From Streptomyces sp. CG 926 (lineage in GTDB: Bacteria; Actinomycetota; Actinomycetes; Streptomycetales; Streptomycetaceae), in contig NZ_QGGZ01000001.1 of NCBI RefSeq assembly GCF_003148825.1, forward strand, positions 1,116,001 to 1,180,000: a stretch of 64,000 nucleotides of DNA. Reading direction: 5' to 3'. How positions within the stretch are numbered: position 1 is the stretch's first letter; each line of letters starts with the position of its first letter. The notes beneath the pieces are model-generated. The model was not told the origin of the DNA. It was given only the letters and a program-made list of their open reading frames with translations, and ran no database searches. Below are positions 42,756 to 52,016 of the stretch, one piece after another. The position numbers and the translations under genes were made by a program.

Positions 42756-44837
42756 CTACACCCGGCTGACGTCGTACACGCCCGGCACGTCGCGCATCGC
42801 CCGCATCAGCGCGGGCAACCCGGCGGCGTCGGGCAGCTGCAGGGTGTAGCTGTGCCGGACCCGCTGCTCGACGGGCGGTTCCACGGTCGCGGAGACCACC
42901 TCGACCCCCTCGCGGGCGATGGCCTCGGTCAGATCGGCCAGTAGATGCGGGCGGCCGAACGATTCAGCGCGCAGGGTGACCCGGCAGTCCGCCGTGGCCC
43001 GCCAGTGCACGGCGACGGAGGTACGCCCCACGGCACGCATCTGCGCCACCGCCGCGCAGTGGATGCGGTGCACGGTGACGGCCCCGCCGCGGACCAGGAA
43101 GCCGGCGACGGCGTCCGGCGGCACCGGGGTGCAGCACCCGGCGAGTCGCACGGTGGCGTCCGGCAGGTCGGCGACGGCGTTGCCCCCGCCACCGCGGGCG
43201 CCGACCACCGACAGCGGTGCCCGGGCGGCCGAGGTCGTGGCCATGGCCCGGTCGGGGTGGGCTTCGAGCCAGCTGCTGATGGCGATCCGGGCCGCCGGGG
43301 TCCGGGCGTGGTCCAACCACTCGGCGGCGGGTCCTGAGGAGGCGTCCTGCGCGAGCAGCAGCTGGACGGTGTCCCCGTCGGACAGCGGGGAGGACAGGGA
43401 GGTGAGGCGCCCGTTGACCCGGGCGCCGATACAGCCGTGGGCCTCCGCGCCGTGCTGCGCGTAGGCGGCGTCGATACAGCTGGCGCCGGCGGGCAGGCCC
43501 AGCGTCCCGCCGTCGGCCCGGAACACGGTGATCTCCCGGTCCTGGGCCAGCTCCGCCCGGAGCACGGTCCAGAAGGTGTCCGGATCGGGTGCGGACTGCT
43601 GCCAGTCGAGGAGCCGGGACAGCCAGCCGGGCCGCGTGGGGTCCACGCGCTCCTCGTCCGGGTCGGTGGCGGCGTCGGGGGTCGCGGTGGCGTACGGATT
43701 GCCGAGGGCGACCACGCCGGCCTCGGCGACGCGGTGCATCTGCCGGGTCCGCACGATGACCTCGGCCACGTAGCCCTCGGGCGTGGCAACGGCGGTGTGC
43801 AGCGACTGGTAGAGGTTGAACTTCGGGCTGGCGATGAAGTCCTTGAACTCCGAGACGACCGGGGTGAAGCAGGTGTGCAGCTCGCCGAGCACGGCGTAGC
43901 AGTCGGCGTTCTCGCCGACGAGGACGAGGATGCGGCCGAAGTCGGAGCCGCGTAGCTCGCCGCGGGTGCGAGCGATGCGGTGCACGGAGACGAAGTGCCG
44001 CGGTCGTACCTGTACTTCGGCGCCGATCCCGGCCTCGCGCAGGACACCGCGTACGGAGTCGGCGATGGCGGGGAGCGGGTCGCGTTCGCCGGCGTGGGCG
44101 GCGATGAGCGCGCGGGTGCTCTCGTACTCCTCGGGGTGCAGGATCGCGAAGACGAGGTCTTCCAGCTCGGTCTTGAGGGCCTGGACGCCGAGTCGTTCGG
44201 CGAGCGGGATGAGCACGTCGCGGGTGACCTTGGCGATGCGGGCCTGCTTCTCGGGGCGCATCACGCCCAGGGTGCGCATGTTGTGCAGCCGGTCGGCGAG
44301 TTTGATGGACATGACGCGGACGTCGTTGCCGGTGGCGACGAGCATCTTGCGGAAGGTCTCGGGTTCGGCGGCGGCGCCGTAGTCGATCTTCTCCACCTTG
44401 GTGACGCCGTCGACGATGAAGCACACCTCGTCGCCGAACTCCGCCCGGACCTGATCGAGGGTCACGTCCGTGTCCTCGACGGTGTCGTGGAGCAGAGAGG
44501 CCGTCAAGGTGGTGGTCTCGGCGCCCAGTTCGGCGAGGATGAGGGTAACGGCGAGCGGATGTGTGATGTACGGCTCACCACTTTTTCGCATCTGGCCGCG
44601 GTGCGAGGTCTCCGCGAGGAGATACGCGCGGCGCAGAATGGACAAATCGGCGTCCGGATGGTGGGCGCGGTGCGCCTCCGCCACGTGGCCGATGGCGTCC
44701 GGAAGCCGGTCCCGCGACGTCGGCCCGAGCAGGGCCGCACGCCCGAGGCGGCGCAGATCGAGCCTGGTCCGCCCCCGTCTGCGGAGCTCAGGGCGCGCTT
44801 CGGGGTGTGCTTCGGGGTTCGTGGCCTCTGCACTCAT
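42756..44837 (-). CDS. rshA: RelA/SpoT-family (p)ppGpp synthetase/hydrolase RshA
   Basis: This 693-residue protein starts at ATG 44837, behind GGAGGT. The hydrolase HD domain is intact: HAYLLAETSHRGQMRKSGEPYITHP, His117-Asp118 in HDTVEDTD and KLADRLHNMRT. The synthetase domain (FGRILVLVGENADCYAVLGELHTCFTPV...KDFIASPKFNLYQSLHTAV) keeps an Asp and a Glu, but RPRHFVSVHRI and AEVIVRTRQMHRVAEAG differ from the usual G-loop and EVQIRT motifs. A TGS domain and a C-terminal ACT domain (VTLRAESFGRPHLLADLTEAIAREG) follow. It matches the second RSH of Streptomyces (RshA), so it is a stringent-response enzyme, likely mainly a hydrolase here. Confidence 0.9.
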   Translation of the reverse strand: MSAEATNPEAHPEARPELRRRGRTRLDLRRLGRAALLGPTSRDRLPDAIGHVAEAHRAHHPDADLSILRRAYLLAETSHRGQMRKSGEPYITHPLAVTLILAELGAETTTLTASLLHDTVEDTDVTLDQVRAEFGDEVCFIVDGVTKVEKIDYGAAAEPETFRKMLVATGNDVRVMSIKLADRLHNMRTLGVMRPEKQARIAKVTRDVLIPLAERLGVQALKTELEDLVFAILHPEEYESTRALIAAHAGERDPLPAIADSVRGVLREAGIGAEVQVRPRHFVSVHRIARTRGELRGSDFGRILVLVGENADCYAVLGELHTCFTPVVSEFKDFIASPKFNLYQSLHTAVATPEGYVAEVIVRTRQMHRVAEAGVVALGNPYATATPDAATDPDEERVDPTRPGWLSRLLDWQQSAPDPDTFWTVLRAELAQDREITVFRADGGTLGLPAGASCIDAAYAQHGAEAHGCIGARVNGRLTSLSSPLSDGDTVQLLLAQDASSGPAAEWLDHARTPAARIAISSWLEAHPDRAMATTSAARAPLSVVGARGGGGNAVADLPDATVRLAGCCTPVPPDAVAGFLVRGGAVTVHRIHCAAVAQMRAVGRTSVAVHWRATADCRVTLRAESFGRPHLLADLTEAIAREGVEVVSATVEPPVEQRVRHSYTLQLPDAAGLPALMRAMRDVPGVYDVSRV

Positions 44838-44977
44838 GGGCACCTCCGGCGGCTTCGACCGGCGGTGGTGGGCATGGGGTGAGCCCTCAGGGCCGGTGCC
44901 TGATGTTACCGACCCCACCACGTGGCGCAGTCCACCTCTCGCTCAGCGTGAAACGGATCACCCATTAGAGGGAAGCT

Positions 44978-45853
44978 TCAGCCGAAAACCGTTTCGGTGA
45001 GCCAGGCCTCGTCGAACTCTCCCGAAGCCACGATCACGGCCGGGCCGGTCATGTCGATCCGCCCGTCGGGGTGTTCGGTGATGATCAGGGTCCCGCCGGG
45101 GAGGTCGACGGTGTAGGCGACCGCGTCGCCGGTGACGGCCGGGTCCGCTCCGTCGCGGCGGATGGCGGCCACGGCGACGGCGCAGGCGCCGGTGCCGCAG
45201 GAGCGGGTCTCGCCGGAGCCGCGCTCGTGGACGCGCATGGCGAGGTGCCGGGGGCCGCGGTCGACGACGAACTCGACGTTGACCCCCGCCGGGTAGGCGG
45301 ACGTCGGGCTGAAGGCGGGGGCGGTGAACAGGGTCCCGGCGTCGTCGAGGCTCTCGACGAAGGCCACCGCGTGCGGGTTGCCCATGTTGACGTTCCGCGC
45401 GGGCCAGCTCCGGTCGTCGACGCCGACCGTGACCTCGCCGGCGGGCAGCTCGGCACGGCCCATGGAGACGGTGACGTCGCCGGCCTTGTCGAGGTGCACG
45501 CGCTTGACGCCGCCGCGGGTGGCGACGGAGAGGTCGCCGGGCTCGACGTGTCCGGCGTACTGGAGGTAGCGGGCGAAGACGCGCACGCCGTTGCCGCACA
45601 TCTCGGCGATGGAGCCGTCGCTGTTGCGGTAGTCCATGAACCACTCCGCCTCGTCGGCCAGGTGCGCGGCCTCGGGGTGCGCGGCGGACCGGACGACGTG
45701 CAGGACGCCGTCGGCGCCGATCCCTGCGCGCCGGTCGCACAGCTTCGCGACGGCGGACGCGGGCAGCTCGATGGCGTTGTCCGGGTCCGGGACGATCACG
45801 AAGTCGTTCTCGGTGCCGTGGCCCTTGAGGAAGGAGAGGGTGGTCTGCGTCAC
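44978..45853 (-). CDS. dapF: Diaminopimelate epimerase
   Basis: This 291-residue enzyme converts LL- to meso-diaminopimelate. In most bacteria meso-DAP serves in lysine and wall synthesis; in Streptomyces the wall uses LL-DAP, so here it mainly feeds lysine. The two catalytic cysteines are Cys86 (EMCGNGVRVFARYL) and Cys219 (RSCGTGACAVAVAA). KGHGTENDFV at residue 10 and NMGNPHAV are substrate-binding motifs. Start GTG 45853. It is followed on the strand by rshA with 140 bp between. Confidence 0.97.
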   Translation of the reverse strand: MTQTTLSFLKGHGTENDFVIVPDPDNAIELPASAVAKLCDRRAGIGADGVLHVVRSAAHPEAAHLADEAEWFMDYRNSDGSIAEMCGNGVRVFARYLQYAGHVEPGDLSVATRGGVKRVHLDKAGDVTVSMGRAELPAGEVTVGVDDRSWPARNVNMGNPHAVAFVESLDDAGTLFTAPAFSPTSAYPAGVNVEFVVDRGPRHLAMRVHERGSGETRSCGTGACAVAVAAIRRDGADPAVTGDAVAYTVDLPGGTLIITEHPDGRIDMTGPAVIVASGEFDEAWLTETVFG

Positions 45854-45941
45854 CCGCCCATGGTACCGAGCCGCAGCTCAGAGGTGCCGCACCGTCCGAG
45901 GGGCGGAACCGGCCGAGGGGCGGCCAGCGGCCGAGGGGCGG

Positions 45942-46469
45942 TCAGCGGAGCCGGGCGACCCGGTACACGGCGAGACCTACGACGGCCAGTGCGACGACGG
46001 CGTACAGCGCGGCCATGCGCCAGTCGGGGCGGCGGCCGCTCCCCCGGGCCGGAAGACCGGGCCACGTGTAGCCGACCCGTCGGGCGGCCATCATTCCCCA
46101 GCCTCCGGCGCAGCAGCTGATCAGGAATCCGAGCATGGCGACCACGGCACCGCCGTCGCCGAACTCGAAGGCGAGCGGGAAGGCGAACATCAGCGAACCG
46201 GTGGCGGCGAGCATCGCGATGGGGGCGATCTGCCACACGCGCAGGCGGCGCTGCGGGCGCAGTTCGACCTCGAACTCGGGTCCGGCGGCGGCCTCCGCCT
46301 CGGCGGAGTCCGGGGTGTCCGGGCCGTCCGGGGTCAGTCGCGCCGGATCGGCGGGCAGCCCGAGCCCCGTGGGCCCGTCCCTTCCGTCCGTCCCGTCCAG
46401 AAGCATCGGATCCGCTTCCCTTCGGGTGTCGTCCTGCCCGGTGTCGCGAGGGCCGGCCTCCATCGCCAC
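45942..46469 (-). CDS. Small integral membrane protein
   Basis: This 175-residue protein starts at GTG 46469, behind GGGGAGG. Residues 1-75 are acidic, with Pro/Asp/Ala repeats and likely cytoplasmic. Three hydrophobic segments follow (IAPIAMLAATGSLMFAFPLAF, VVAMLGFLISCCAGGWGMMA and a last one near MAALYAVVALAVVGLAVY). It ends in VARLR. No known family recognised; the Streptomyces core has it between dapF and miaA. No functional prediction. Confidence 0.65.
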   Translation of the reverse strand: MAMEAGPRDTGQDDTRREADPMLLDGTDGRDGPTGLGLPADPARLTPDGPDTPDSAEAEAAAGPEFEVELRPQRRLRVWQIAPIAMLAATGSLMFAFPLAFEFGDGGAVVAMLGFLISCCAGGWGMMAARRVGYTWPGLPARGSGRRPDWRMAALYAVVALAVVGLAVYRVARLR

Positions 46470-46595
46470 GCGCCCTCCCCACTCGGACTCAGTACGCCGC
46501 CGTTCGTCGCAGGTGATCGCACCCGCTCGAGTTTGATGATGGCACGCCCCCGGCCCCGCTACTGGCGCGTGAGGCGTCCCGATGCCATCACGTGA

Positions 46596-47534
46596 TCAGG
46601 CTGTGACCGCTCGTTCGACCAACGACTGCGCGAGTCCGGTGAGTTCCCCCCGGTCGGCGGCCGCCCCGCTGAGCCAGTGCACGCGCGGGTCGCGGCGGAA
46701 CCAGGAGTCCTGACGGCGGGCGAACCGCTTGGTCGCCCGGACGGTCTCGGCCCGGGCCTCCTCCTGCGTGCACTCGCCGCCGAGCGCGGCCAGCACCTGC
46801 TGGTAGCCGAGCGCCCTGGAGGCGGTGATTCCGTCGCGCAGCCCGCGGGCCTCCAGCGCGCGGACCTCGTCCACCAGCCCGTCCTCCCACATCCGGTCGA
46901 CCCGCGTCGCGATCCGCTCGTCGAGCTCCGGGCGGGCCACGTCGACACCGATCTGCACGGTGTCGTAGACGGACTCGTGGCCGGGCAGGTTGGCGGTGAA
47001 CGGGCGGCCGGTGATCTCGATCACCTCGAGCGCGCGGACGATGCGGCGGCCGTTGCTGGGCAGGATGGCCTGGGCGGCGGCCGGGTCGGCGGCGGCGAGT
47101 CGGGCGTGCAGGGCGCCGGAGCCGCGGAGGGTGACCTCTTCCTCCAGGCGGGCGCGGACCTCGGGGTCGGTCCCGGGGAACTCCATGACGTCGAGGGCGC
47201 CCCGGACGTACAGGCCGGATCCGCCGACGAGGACGGGGGTGCGGCCCTCGGCGAGCAGTTTGTCGATCTCCAGGCGGGCCAGCCGTTGGTAGTCGGCGAC
47301 GTTGGCGGTGTCGGTGACGTCCCAGATGTCGAGGAGGTGGTGCGGGACACCGCCGCGCTCCTCCGTCGTCAGCTTGGCGGTGCCGATGTCCATCCCCCGG
47401 TACAGCTGCATGGAGTCGGCGTTGACGACCTCGCCGTCGAATCGGCGGGCCAGGGCTACGCCCAGGTCGGACTTTCCTGCCGCGGTGGGACCGACGACGG
47501 CGATGACCCGCGGAGCGGGGGCTGCTTTCCTCAC
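46596..47534 (-). CDS. miaA: tRNA dimethylallyltransferase MiaA
   Basis: This 312-residue enzyme adds dimethylallyl to A37 of tRNAs that read UNN codons, the substrate that MiaB then methylthiolates. Start GTG 47534 gives the standard RKAAPAPRVIAVVGPTAAGKS N-terminus with P-loop GPTAAGKS at 15-22. NADSMQLYRGMDIGTAKL, GVPHHLLDIWDVTD, PVLVGGSGLYVRGALD and SRALGYQQVLAAL are family motifs. The long frame upstream to 47681 is out of family length. It faces away from the small genes at 47710. Confidence 0.96.
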   Translation of the reverse strand: MRKAAPAPRVIAVVGPTAAGKSDLGVALARRFDGEVVNADSMQLYRGMDIGTAKLTTEERGGVPHHLLDIWDVTDTANVADYQRLARLEIDKLLAEGRTPVLVGGSGLYVRGALDVMEFPGTDPEVRARLEEEVTLRGSGALHARLAAADPAAAQAILPSNGRRIVRALEVIEITGRPFTANLPGHESVYDTVQIGVDVARPELDERIATRVDRMWEDGLVDEVRALEARGLRDGITASRALGYQQVLAALGGECTQEEARAETVRATKRFARRQDSWFRRDPRVHWLSGAAADRGELTGLAQSLVERAVTA

Positions 47535-47709
47535 GGCCCCAGTCTCGCAAACCTCACGGCATGTACCCGATCGAGTTACGTGACGGGGTGGGGGCGGGGT
47601 CGTTGCCCTGGCGAGGTTCCGGCCGGACATACGCCCTGCGTACGCCCGGCGCAGGCCGGTTCGGTCAACGCGGAACTTCACTCACACGAGTAACGTTACG
47701 GGAGTAGAC

Positions 47710-47919
47710 ATGGGCGTTTTTGATCGGTTTTTTCGTCGTAAGGGCGAAGTCGTGACCGAGGAGGTCGCGGCGGTGGACCTGACGGCGGAGTCCGGTGCGG
47801 CCGAGGAGGCCGAGCCTGTTGCCGAGAAGTCTCCGGAGGCGGGAGTCGTGGAGATTCCGAAGCAGCTGGCGGCCCCGGTGGCGGCGGACAGCGAGACCGG
47901 TGAGGGCGCCCGCACGTAG
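47710..47919 (+). CDS. Small acidic conserved hypothetical protein
   Basis: This 69-residue protein starts at ATG 47710, behind a good GGGAG site. It reads GVFDRFFRRKGEVVTEE and then becomes Ala/Glu-rich. The basic, aromatic N-terminus and acidic helical remainder suggest a short peptide that associates with a partner or membrane. I recognise it only as a Streptomyces-core small protein. It is 23 bp from the antitoxin-like gene and probably cotranscribed with it. Confidence 0.65.
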   Translation: MGVFDRFFRRKGEVVTEEVAAVDLTAESGAAEEAEPVAEKSPEAGVVEIPKQLAAPVAADSETGEGART

Positions 47920-47942
47920 TGACCGCCAACGGAAGGTGACCC

Positions 47943-48191
47943 ATGGGCCTGCTGGACAATCTGAAGGCCAAGCTCGGTCCGGCGAAGGACAAGGTCGGCG
48001 ACCTGGCCCAGCAGCACGAGGGCAGGATCGGCGAGGGTCTGGACAAGGTGGCCAAGGCCGTGGACTCCAAGACCAAGGGCAAGTACAGCGGCCAGATCAC
48101 GAGCGGAACGGGCAAGGCGAAGGACGCCCTGGGGAAGATCGCGCACAAGGACGCTCCCGGCGGGCCGACGCCGCCGCCGACCGCTTCCTGA
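47943..48191 (+). CDS. MT0933-like antitoxin family protein
   Basis: This 82-residue protein starts at ATG 47943, behind GGAAGG. GLLDNLKAKLGPAKDKVGDLAQQHEGRIGEGLDKVAKAVDSKTKGKYSGQI is a Lys/Ala/Gly-rich amphipathic pattern matching the Rv0909/MT0933 antitoxin family (PF14013). No adjacent toxin gene is visible: the neighbours are the small acidic protein and an extradiol-like protein on the other strand. Antitoxin activity is inferred from family name alone; a general chaperone-like or membrane role is possible. Confidence 0.75.
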   Translation: MGLLDNLKAKLGPAKDKVGDLAQQHEGRIGEGLDKVAKAVDSKTKGKYSGQITSGTGKAKDALGKIAHKDAPGGPTPPPTAS

Positions 48192-48205
48192 CGCGGTCCG
48201 CGAAA

Positions 48206-48241
48206 GGGGCGCGGGACGGGCTACGGCCGGTCCCGCGCCCC
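48206..48241. terminator. Bidirectional terminator
   Basis: A perfect 12-bp stem (GGGGCGCGGGAC) with a 12-nt loop lies between the converging antitoxin-like and extradiol-like genes. Confidence 0.8.
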
Positions 48242-48306
48242 TTCGGCGTTCCACGAGCCCTACGGCCCCCAGGCGTCCCCGGTCGGCCCGCCAGGAGCTC
48301 GGCCCG

Positions 48307-49029
48307 CTAGGACCAGGCGGCGACGAAGTACCCCACGCCGTACGGCGCGTCCTCGTACAGCAGGCGCCCTTCCAGTTCCGCGCCCTCGGCTGCGCCGGCC
48401 AGCACCTGCCAGGGGGCCCGTCCGGCGACCTGGAGTTCGGCCGCGAGAGCGGCGTCCATGCCGGCCAGCGCGGCCACGTCCGCGGCGCCCAGCGCACGGG
48501 CGGCGGCCGCGTCGAAGGCGGCGGCCCGCTCGTCGAGGTAGCCGGGGGCCTTGAGGGTGCGGCAGGCGCTGCCGTCCCCGAGGACCAGCATGGCCACCCG
48601 TTCGGCGGAACCGCCCAGATCCGCGCCGAGGAGGCCGCAGCCGCTCGGGGCGAGGTCCGCGGCGACGGCCGCGCCGGCGACCGGGGCGGCCGCCCAGCGG
48701 GCCTGCCCGAGCAGCCAGCCGGCCACCGCGAGGGACGTCGGGAGGGTGGCCCCGGTGGCGTGGCCGCTCGGCGGTTCGCCCAGGTCGGGGCCCAGGGTGA
48801 CGGTCAGGTCCACGCCGAACCCGGCGAAGCCGCCGGGGGTGCCTTGGTCGTACGCACCGCCCTGGGCGGCGGCGCCGACGACGACCAGCAGATCCGGTCG
48901 GGACGCGGCGAGCACCGCCAGCGCGTCGGAGCAGGCGGTGCGGGCGTCGCCGAGTTCGGCGGCGGCCCCCGCGGCGACCTCCGGCACGAGCAGCGGCGGG
49001 GCGGGACAGACGGCGGCGGCTACGAGCAT
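48307..49029 (-). CDS. Class III extradiol dioxygenase-like protein
   Basis: This 240-residue protein reads MLVAAAVCPAPPLLVPEVAAG, with PALLRPEV-like spacing, and GFGVDLTVTLG, LPTSLAVAGWLLGQARW, MLVLGDGSACRTLKAPGYLDERAAAFD. This agrees with a Streptomyces family annotated as class III extradiol ring-cleavage dioxygenase-like (MEMO/LigB fold). The His metal ligands of LigB enzymes are not obvious: the N-terminal motif is CPAPPLL instead of a His, and there is only one His in the region. Enzymatic activity is doubtful. It lies next to miaB on the strand. Confidence 0.65.
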   Translation of the reverse strand: MLVAAAVCPAPPLLVPEVAAGAAAELGDARTACSDALAVLAASRPDLLVVVGAAAQGGAYDQGTPGGFAGFGVDLTVTLGPDLGEPPSGHATGATLPTSLAVAGWLLGQARWAAAPVAGAAVAADLAPSGCGLLGADLGGSAERVAMLVLGDGSACRTLKAPGYLDERAAAFDAAAARALGAADVAALAGMDAALAAELQVAGRAPWQVLAGAAEGAELEGRLLYEDAPYGVGYFVAAWS

Positions 49030-49143
49030 GATCCGCAGCCTAGCCGGACCGACCGACGGGGTGGGAGGGGCGTCGCCGCGCCCTCACGTCGCCGCGCGTC
49101 GCACCGGTCGGGGGCCACGCCCCCGCCCCCCTCGGACCGCGCC

Positions 49144-50667
49144 TCAGGAGGAGGCGGGCACCGAGCAGCCGGAGGTGACGGCCGGCAGGGGTGCCGGGAC
49201 GCCCAGCTTCGGGATGCCGAGCAGGACGCCCGCCGGCTGTGCGGGAGCGGCATTGCGCTTCTCCCAGGCGTCGCCGGCGCGCGTGCGGCGCACGGTCTGC
49301 GTCGGGCCCTCGGCCAGCAGGTGGTGCGGGGCCGCGTAGGTGATGTCCACGGTGACCACGTCGCCCGGGCGGACCTCCGCCTCCGGCTTCGTGAAGTGGA
49401 CCAGGCGGTTGTCGGGCGCGCGGCCGGAGAGGCGGTGCGTGGCGCCGTCCTTGCGGCCCTCGCCCTCCGCGACCATGACCTCCAGCGTGCGGCCGACCTG
49501 CTTCTTGTTCTCGTCCCAGGAGATCTCCTCCTGCAGGGCGACCAGGCGCATGTACCGCTCCTGGACGACCTCCTTGGGGATCTGCCCCTCCATGTCGGCC
49601 GCCGGGGTCCCGGGGCGCTTGGAGTACTGGAAGGTGAACGCGTTCGCGAAGCGGGCCTCGCGCACCGCGTGCATCGTCTGCTGGAAGTCCTCCTCCGTCT
49701 CACCGGGGAAGCCCACGATGATGTCGGTGGAGATCGCCGCGTGCGGGATGGCGGCGCGGACCTTCTCGATGATGCCGAGGAAGCGCTCCTGGCGGTACGA
49801 GCGGCGCATGGCCTTGAGGATCGTGTCCGATCCGGACTGCATCGGCATGTGCAGCTGCGGCATCACGTTCGGGGTCTCGGCCATCGCGGCGATCACGTCG
49901 TCCGTGAAGTCGCGCGGGTGCGGGGAGGTGAAGCGGACCCGCTCCAGGCCCTCGATCTGTCCGCAGGCGCGCAGCAGCTTGCTGAAGGCCTCGCGGTCGC
50001 CCAGGTCCGAGCCGTACGCGTTCACGTTCTGGCCGAGCAGGGTGATCTCCGAGACGCCCTCGGCGACCAGGGCCTCCACCTCGGCGAGGATGTCGCCGGG
50101 TCGGCGGTCCTCCTCCTTGCCGCGCAGGGCCGGGACGATGCAGAAGGTGCAGGTGTTGTTGCAGCCGACGGAGATCGAGACCCAGGCGGCGTACGCGGAC
50201 TCGCGGCGGGTCGGGAGCGTGGAGGGGAAGGCCTCCAGCGACTCGGCGATCTCGACCTGCGCCTCTTCCTGGATGCGGGCGCGCTCCAGCAGCACGGGGA
50301 GCTTGCCGATGTTGTGCGTGCCGAAGACCACGTCGACCCAGGGGGCCCGCTTGACGATCGTGTCGCGGTCCTTCTGCGCGAGACAGCCGCCGACGGCGAT
50401 CTGCATGCCGGGGCGCTTCGTCTTCATCGGCGCCAGTCGCCCGAGGTTGCCGTACAGCTTGTTGTCGGCGTTCTCGCGGACCGCGCAGGTGTTGAAGACC
50501 ACGACGTCGGCGTCGCCGTCGGCGCCCTCGGGCGCCCGGACGTAGCCGGCGTCCTCCAGCAGACCGGAGAGCCGCTCCGAGTCGTGCACGTTCATCTGGC
50601 ACCCGTAGGTGCGCACCTCGTAGCTTCGCTTCACGTCCACTGCCTGGCTCCGGTCGCTGCTGGTCAT
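49144..50667 (-). CDS. miaB: tRNA-2-methylthio-N6-dimethylallyladenosine synthase MiaB
   Basis: This 507-residue radical-SAM methylthiotransferase works after MiaA on A37. Start ATG 50667 gives the expected N-terminus. Three N-terminal cysteines bind one iron-sulfur cluster (Cys23 in YGCQMN, Cys61 in [10 protein letters not shown], Cys95 in GGCLAQK). The radical SAM cluster uses Cys169, Cys173 and Cys176 (CNNTCTFC). SAM and substrate regions include [14 protein letters not shown] and [18 protein letters not shown] domain near residues 390-460 completes the fold. About 40 residues at the C-terminus ([23 protein letters not shown]) are extra and Streptomyces-like. Confidence 0.97.
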   Translation of the reverse strand: MTSSDRSQAVDVKRSYEVRTYGCQMNVHDSERLSGLLEDAGYVRAPEGADGDADVVVFNTCAVRENADNKLYGNLGRLAPMKTKRPGMQIAVGGCLAQKDRDTIVKRAPWVDVVFGTHNIGKLPVLLERARIQEEAQVEIAESLEAFPSTLPTRRESAYAAWVSISVGCNNTCTFCIVPALRGKEEDRRPGDILAEVEALVAEGVSEITLLGQNVNAYGSDLGDREAFSKLLRACGQIEGLERVRFTSPHPRDFTDDVIAAMAETPNVMPQLHMPMQSGSDTILKAMRRSYRQERFLGIIEKVRAAIPHAAISTDIIVGFPGETEEDFQQTMHAVREARFANAFTFQYSKRPGTPAADMEGQIPKEVVQERYMRLVALQEEISWDENKKQVGRTLEVMVAEGEGRKDGATHRLSGRAPDNRLVHFTKPEAEVRPGDVVTVDITYAAPHHLLAEGPTQTVRRTRAGDAWEKRNAAPAQPAGVLLGIPKLGVPAPLPAVTSGCSVPASS

Positions 50668-50984
50668 GGAACAAGGGTAGGCGGTACCCGGTGGCCCTCC
50701 GGTCCCTCGTTCGGCCGACCCGGGGGAAGGAGGCGACCGAAGAGGACGAGCAGCAGGTCCGGGGCCTCCCGGCACGCGGGAGATCCCGCACGGCGGGACC
50801 GGTCCAGGTCCCGCGCGCACCCGGACGCCGGTCGGGTCCGCGCCGAAGAGGCTCCCGCGCGGACCCGGCGTACGGACGGACCACCCGAGCCGGCCGGAGG
50901 CGCACCGCGGAGAAGGCCTCGCCCGTGGGCCGCCGGAAGGCCCGCGCCGTGACAGGACGGCGGACGGGTGGCAGGATCGCGCCC
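50668..50984. other. Divergent promoter spacer with long hairpin
   Basis: This 317-bp spacer between divergent miaB and the TAXI gene has no convincing gene. A perfect 11-bp inverted repeat (CGGGTCCGCGC, 50833-50867) with a 13-nt loop lies in the middle. Confidence 0.5.
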
Positions 50985-51980
50985 ATGCCTCTCGTACCGC
51001 CCCGGATCAGCAGGCGCCACGCCCTGCGGGTCCTGGTGGCCGTACTCGCCGTGCTCGGCGTGCTGACGTGGTGGCTGAAGCCCTTCGGGCACCCGGAACT
51101 GCAGGGTGAGCTGACCTTCAGCACGGGCGCGCGGGCCGGGGTCTACCACCGGTACGGGGAACTGCTGGAGCAGGCGCTCAAGCGGGACATGCCCGGCGTC
51201 GACGTGCGACTGGAGACCAGCGAGGGTTCGCAGGAGAACCTGAAGCGGCTGGCCACCGGCGAGGCGGACTTCACGGTGGCGACGGCGGACGCGGTCGCCA
51301 AGTACCAGCTCGACCAGAGGGCCGGCGCGGACCGACTACGAGGGGTCGCTCGGCTCTACGACGACTACGTGCAGCTCGTGGTCCCGGCCGGCTCCCCGGT
51401 GCAGTCGGCCCGTGACCTGCGCGGCAAGCGGGTGGCGATCGGTCAGCCGGGGTCCGGGGTGCGGCTGGTCTCGGAGCGGCTGCTGCGGGCGGCCAAGATC
51501 GACCCGGTACTGGACCTCACGTCGGTGTCCATAGGTATCGACACCATGCCGAGCGAGCTGGAGGCCGGCCGGATCGACGCGTTCTTCTGGTCGGGCGGGC
51601 TGCCGACCAACGCCGTGCGGGAGCTGTCGGAGCGCTTCGACATCCGGCTGGTGCAGCTCGGCGACCTGGTGGAACAGCTCCAGGAGAGCGGCTCCCCGGC
51701 GCGCTACTACCGGACGGCCGTGATGCCGCAGGACACCTACTCGCGGGCGCGCAACACCAGCGCCGTGTCGACCCTGGCCGTGCCGAACCTGCTGGTGACC
51801 ATGGAGGGGACCGACCCCCAGCTCACCGAGCAACTGACGCGGACGGTGATCCTCAGCCGTGACCTCGTCGGCCGTGAGGTGCACGCGGCGCAGCTCGTGG
51901 ACCTGCGGACGGCGATCTACACCGAGCCCGTGGACCTGCACGAGGGCGCACGCCGGTACTACCGGTCCGTCAAGCCCTGA
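50985..51980 (+). CDS. TAXI-family TRAP transporter solute-binding protein (orphan)
   Basis: This 331-residue protein starts at ATG 50985. Residues 1-30 hold [23 protein letters not shown], a signal anchor with a twin Arg. [21 protein letters not shown] is the TAXI signature (FSTGxxGGxYY) that binds dicarboxylate-like ligands. [46 protein letters not shown] follow. TRAP systems need a DctQM-type membrane pair, and none is adjacent. It may work with a distant permease or as a membrane-anchored sensor. It is in the same place in other Streptomyces, as far as I recall. Confidence 0.82.
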   Translation: MPLVPPRISRRHALRVLVAVLAVLGVLTWWLKPFGHPELQGELTFSTGARAGVYHRYGELLEQALKRDMPGVDVRLETSEGSQENLKRLATGEADFTVATADAVAKYQLDQRAGADRLRGVARLYDDYVQLVVPAGSPVQSARDLRGKRVAIGQPGSGVRLVSERLLRAAKIDPVLDLTSVSIGIDTMPSELEAGRIDAFFWSGGLPTNAVRELSERFDIRLVQLGDLVEQLQESGSPARYYRTAVMPQDTYSRARNTSAVSTLAVPNLLVTMEGTDPQLTEQLTRTVILSRDLVGREVHAAQLVDLRTAIYTEPVDLHEGARRYYRSVKP

Positions 51981-52016
51981 CCCCGGGGGCCCGGGGAGTC
52001 CCGACGGCTTCGAGGT

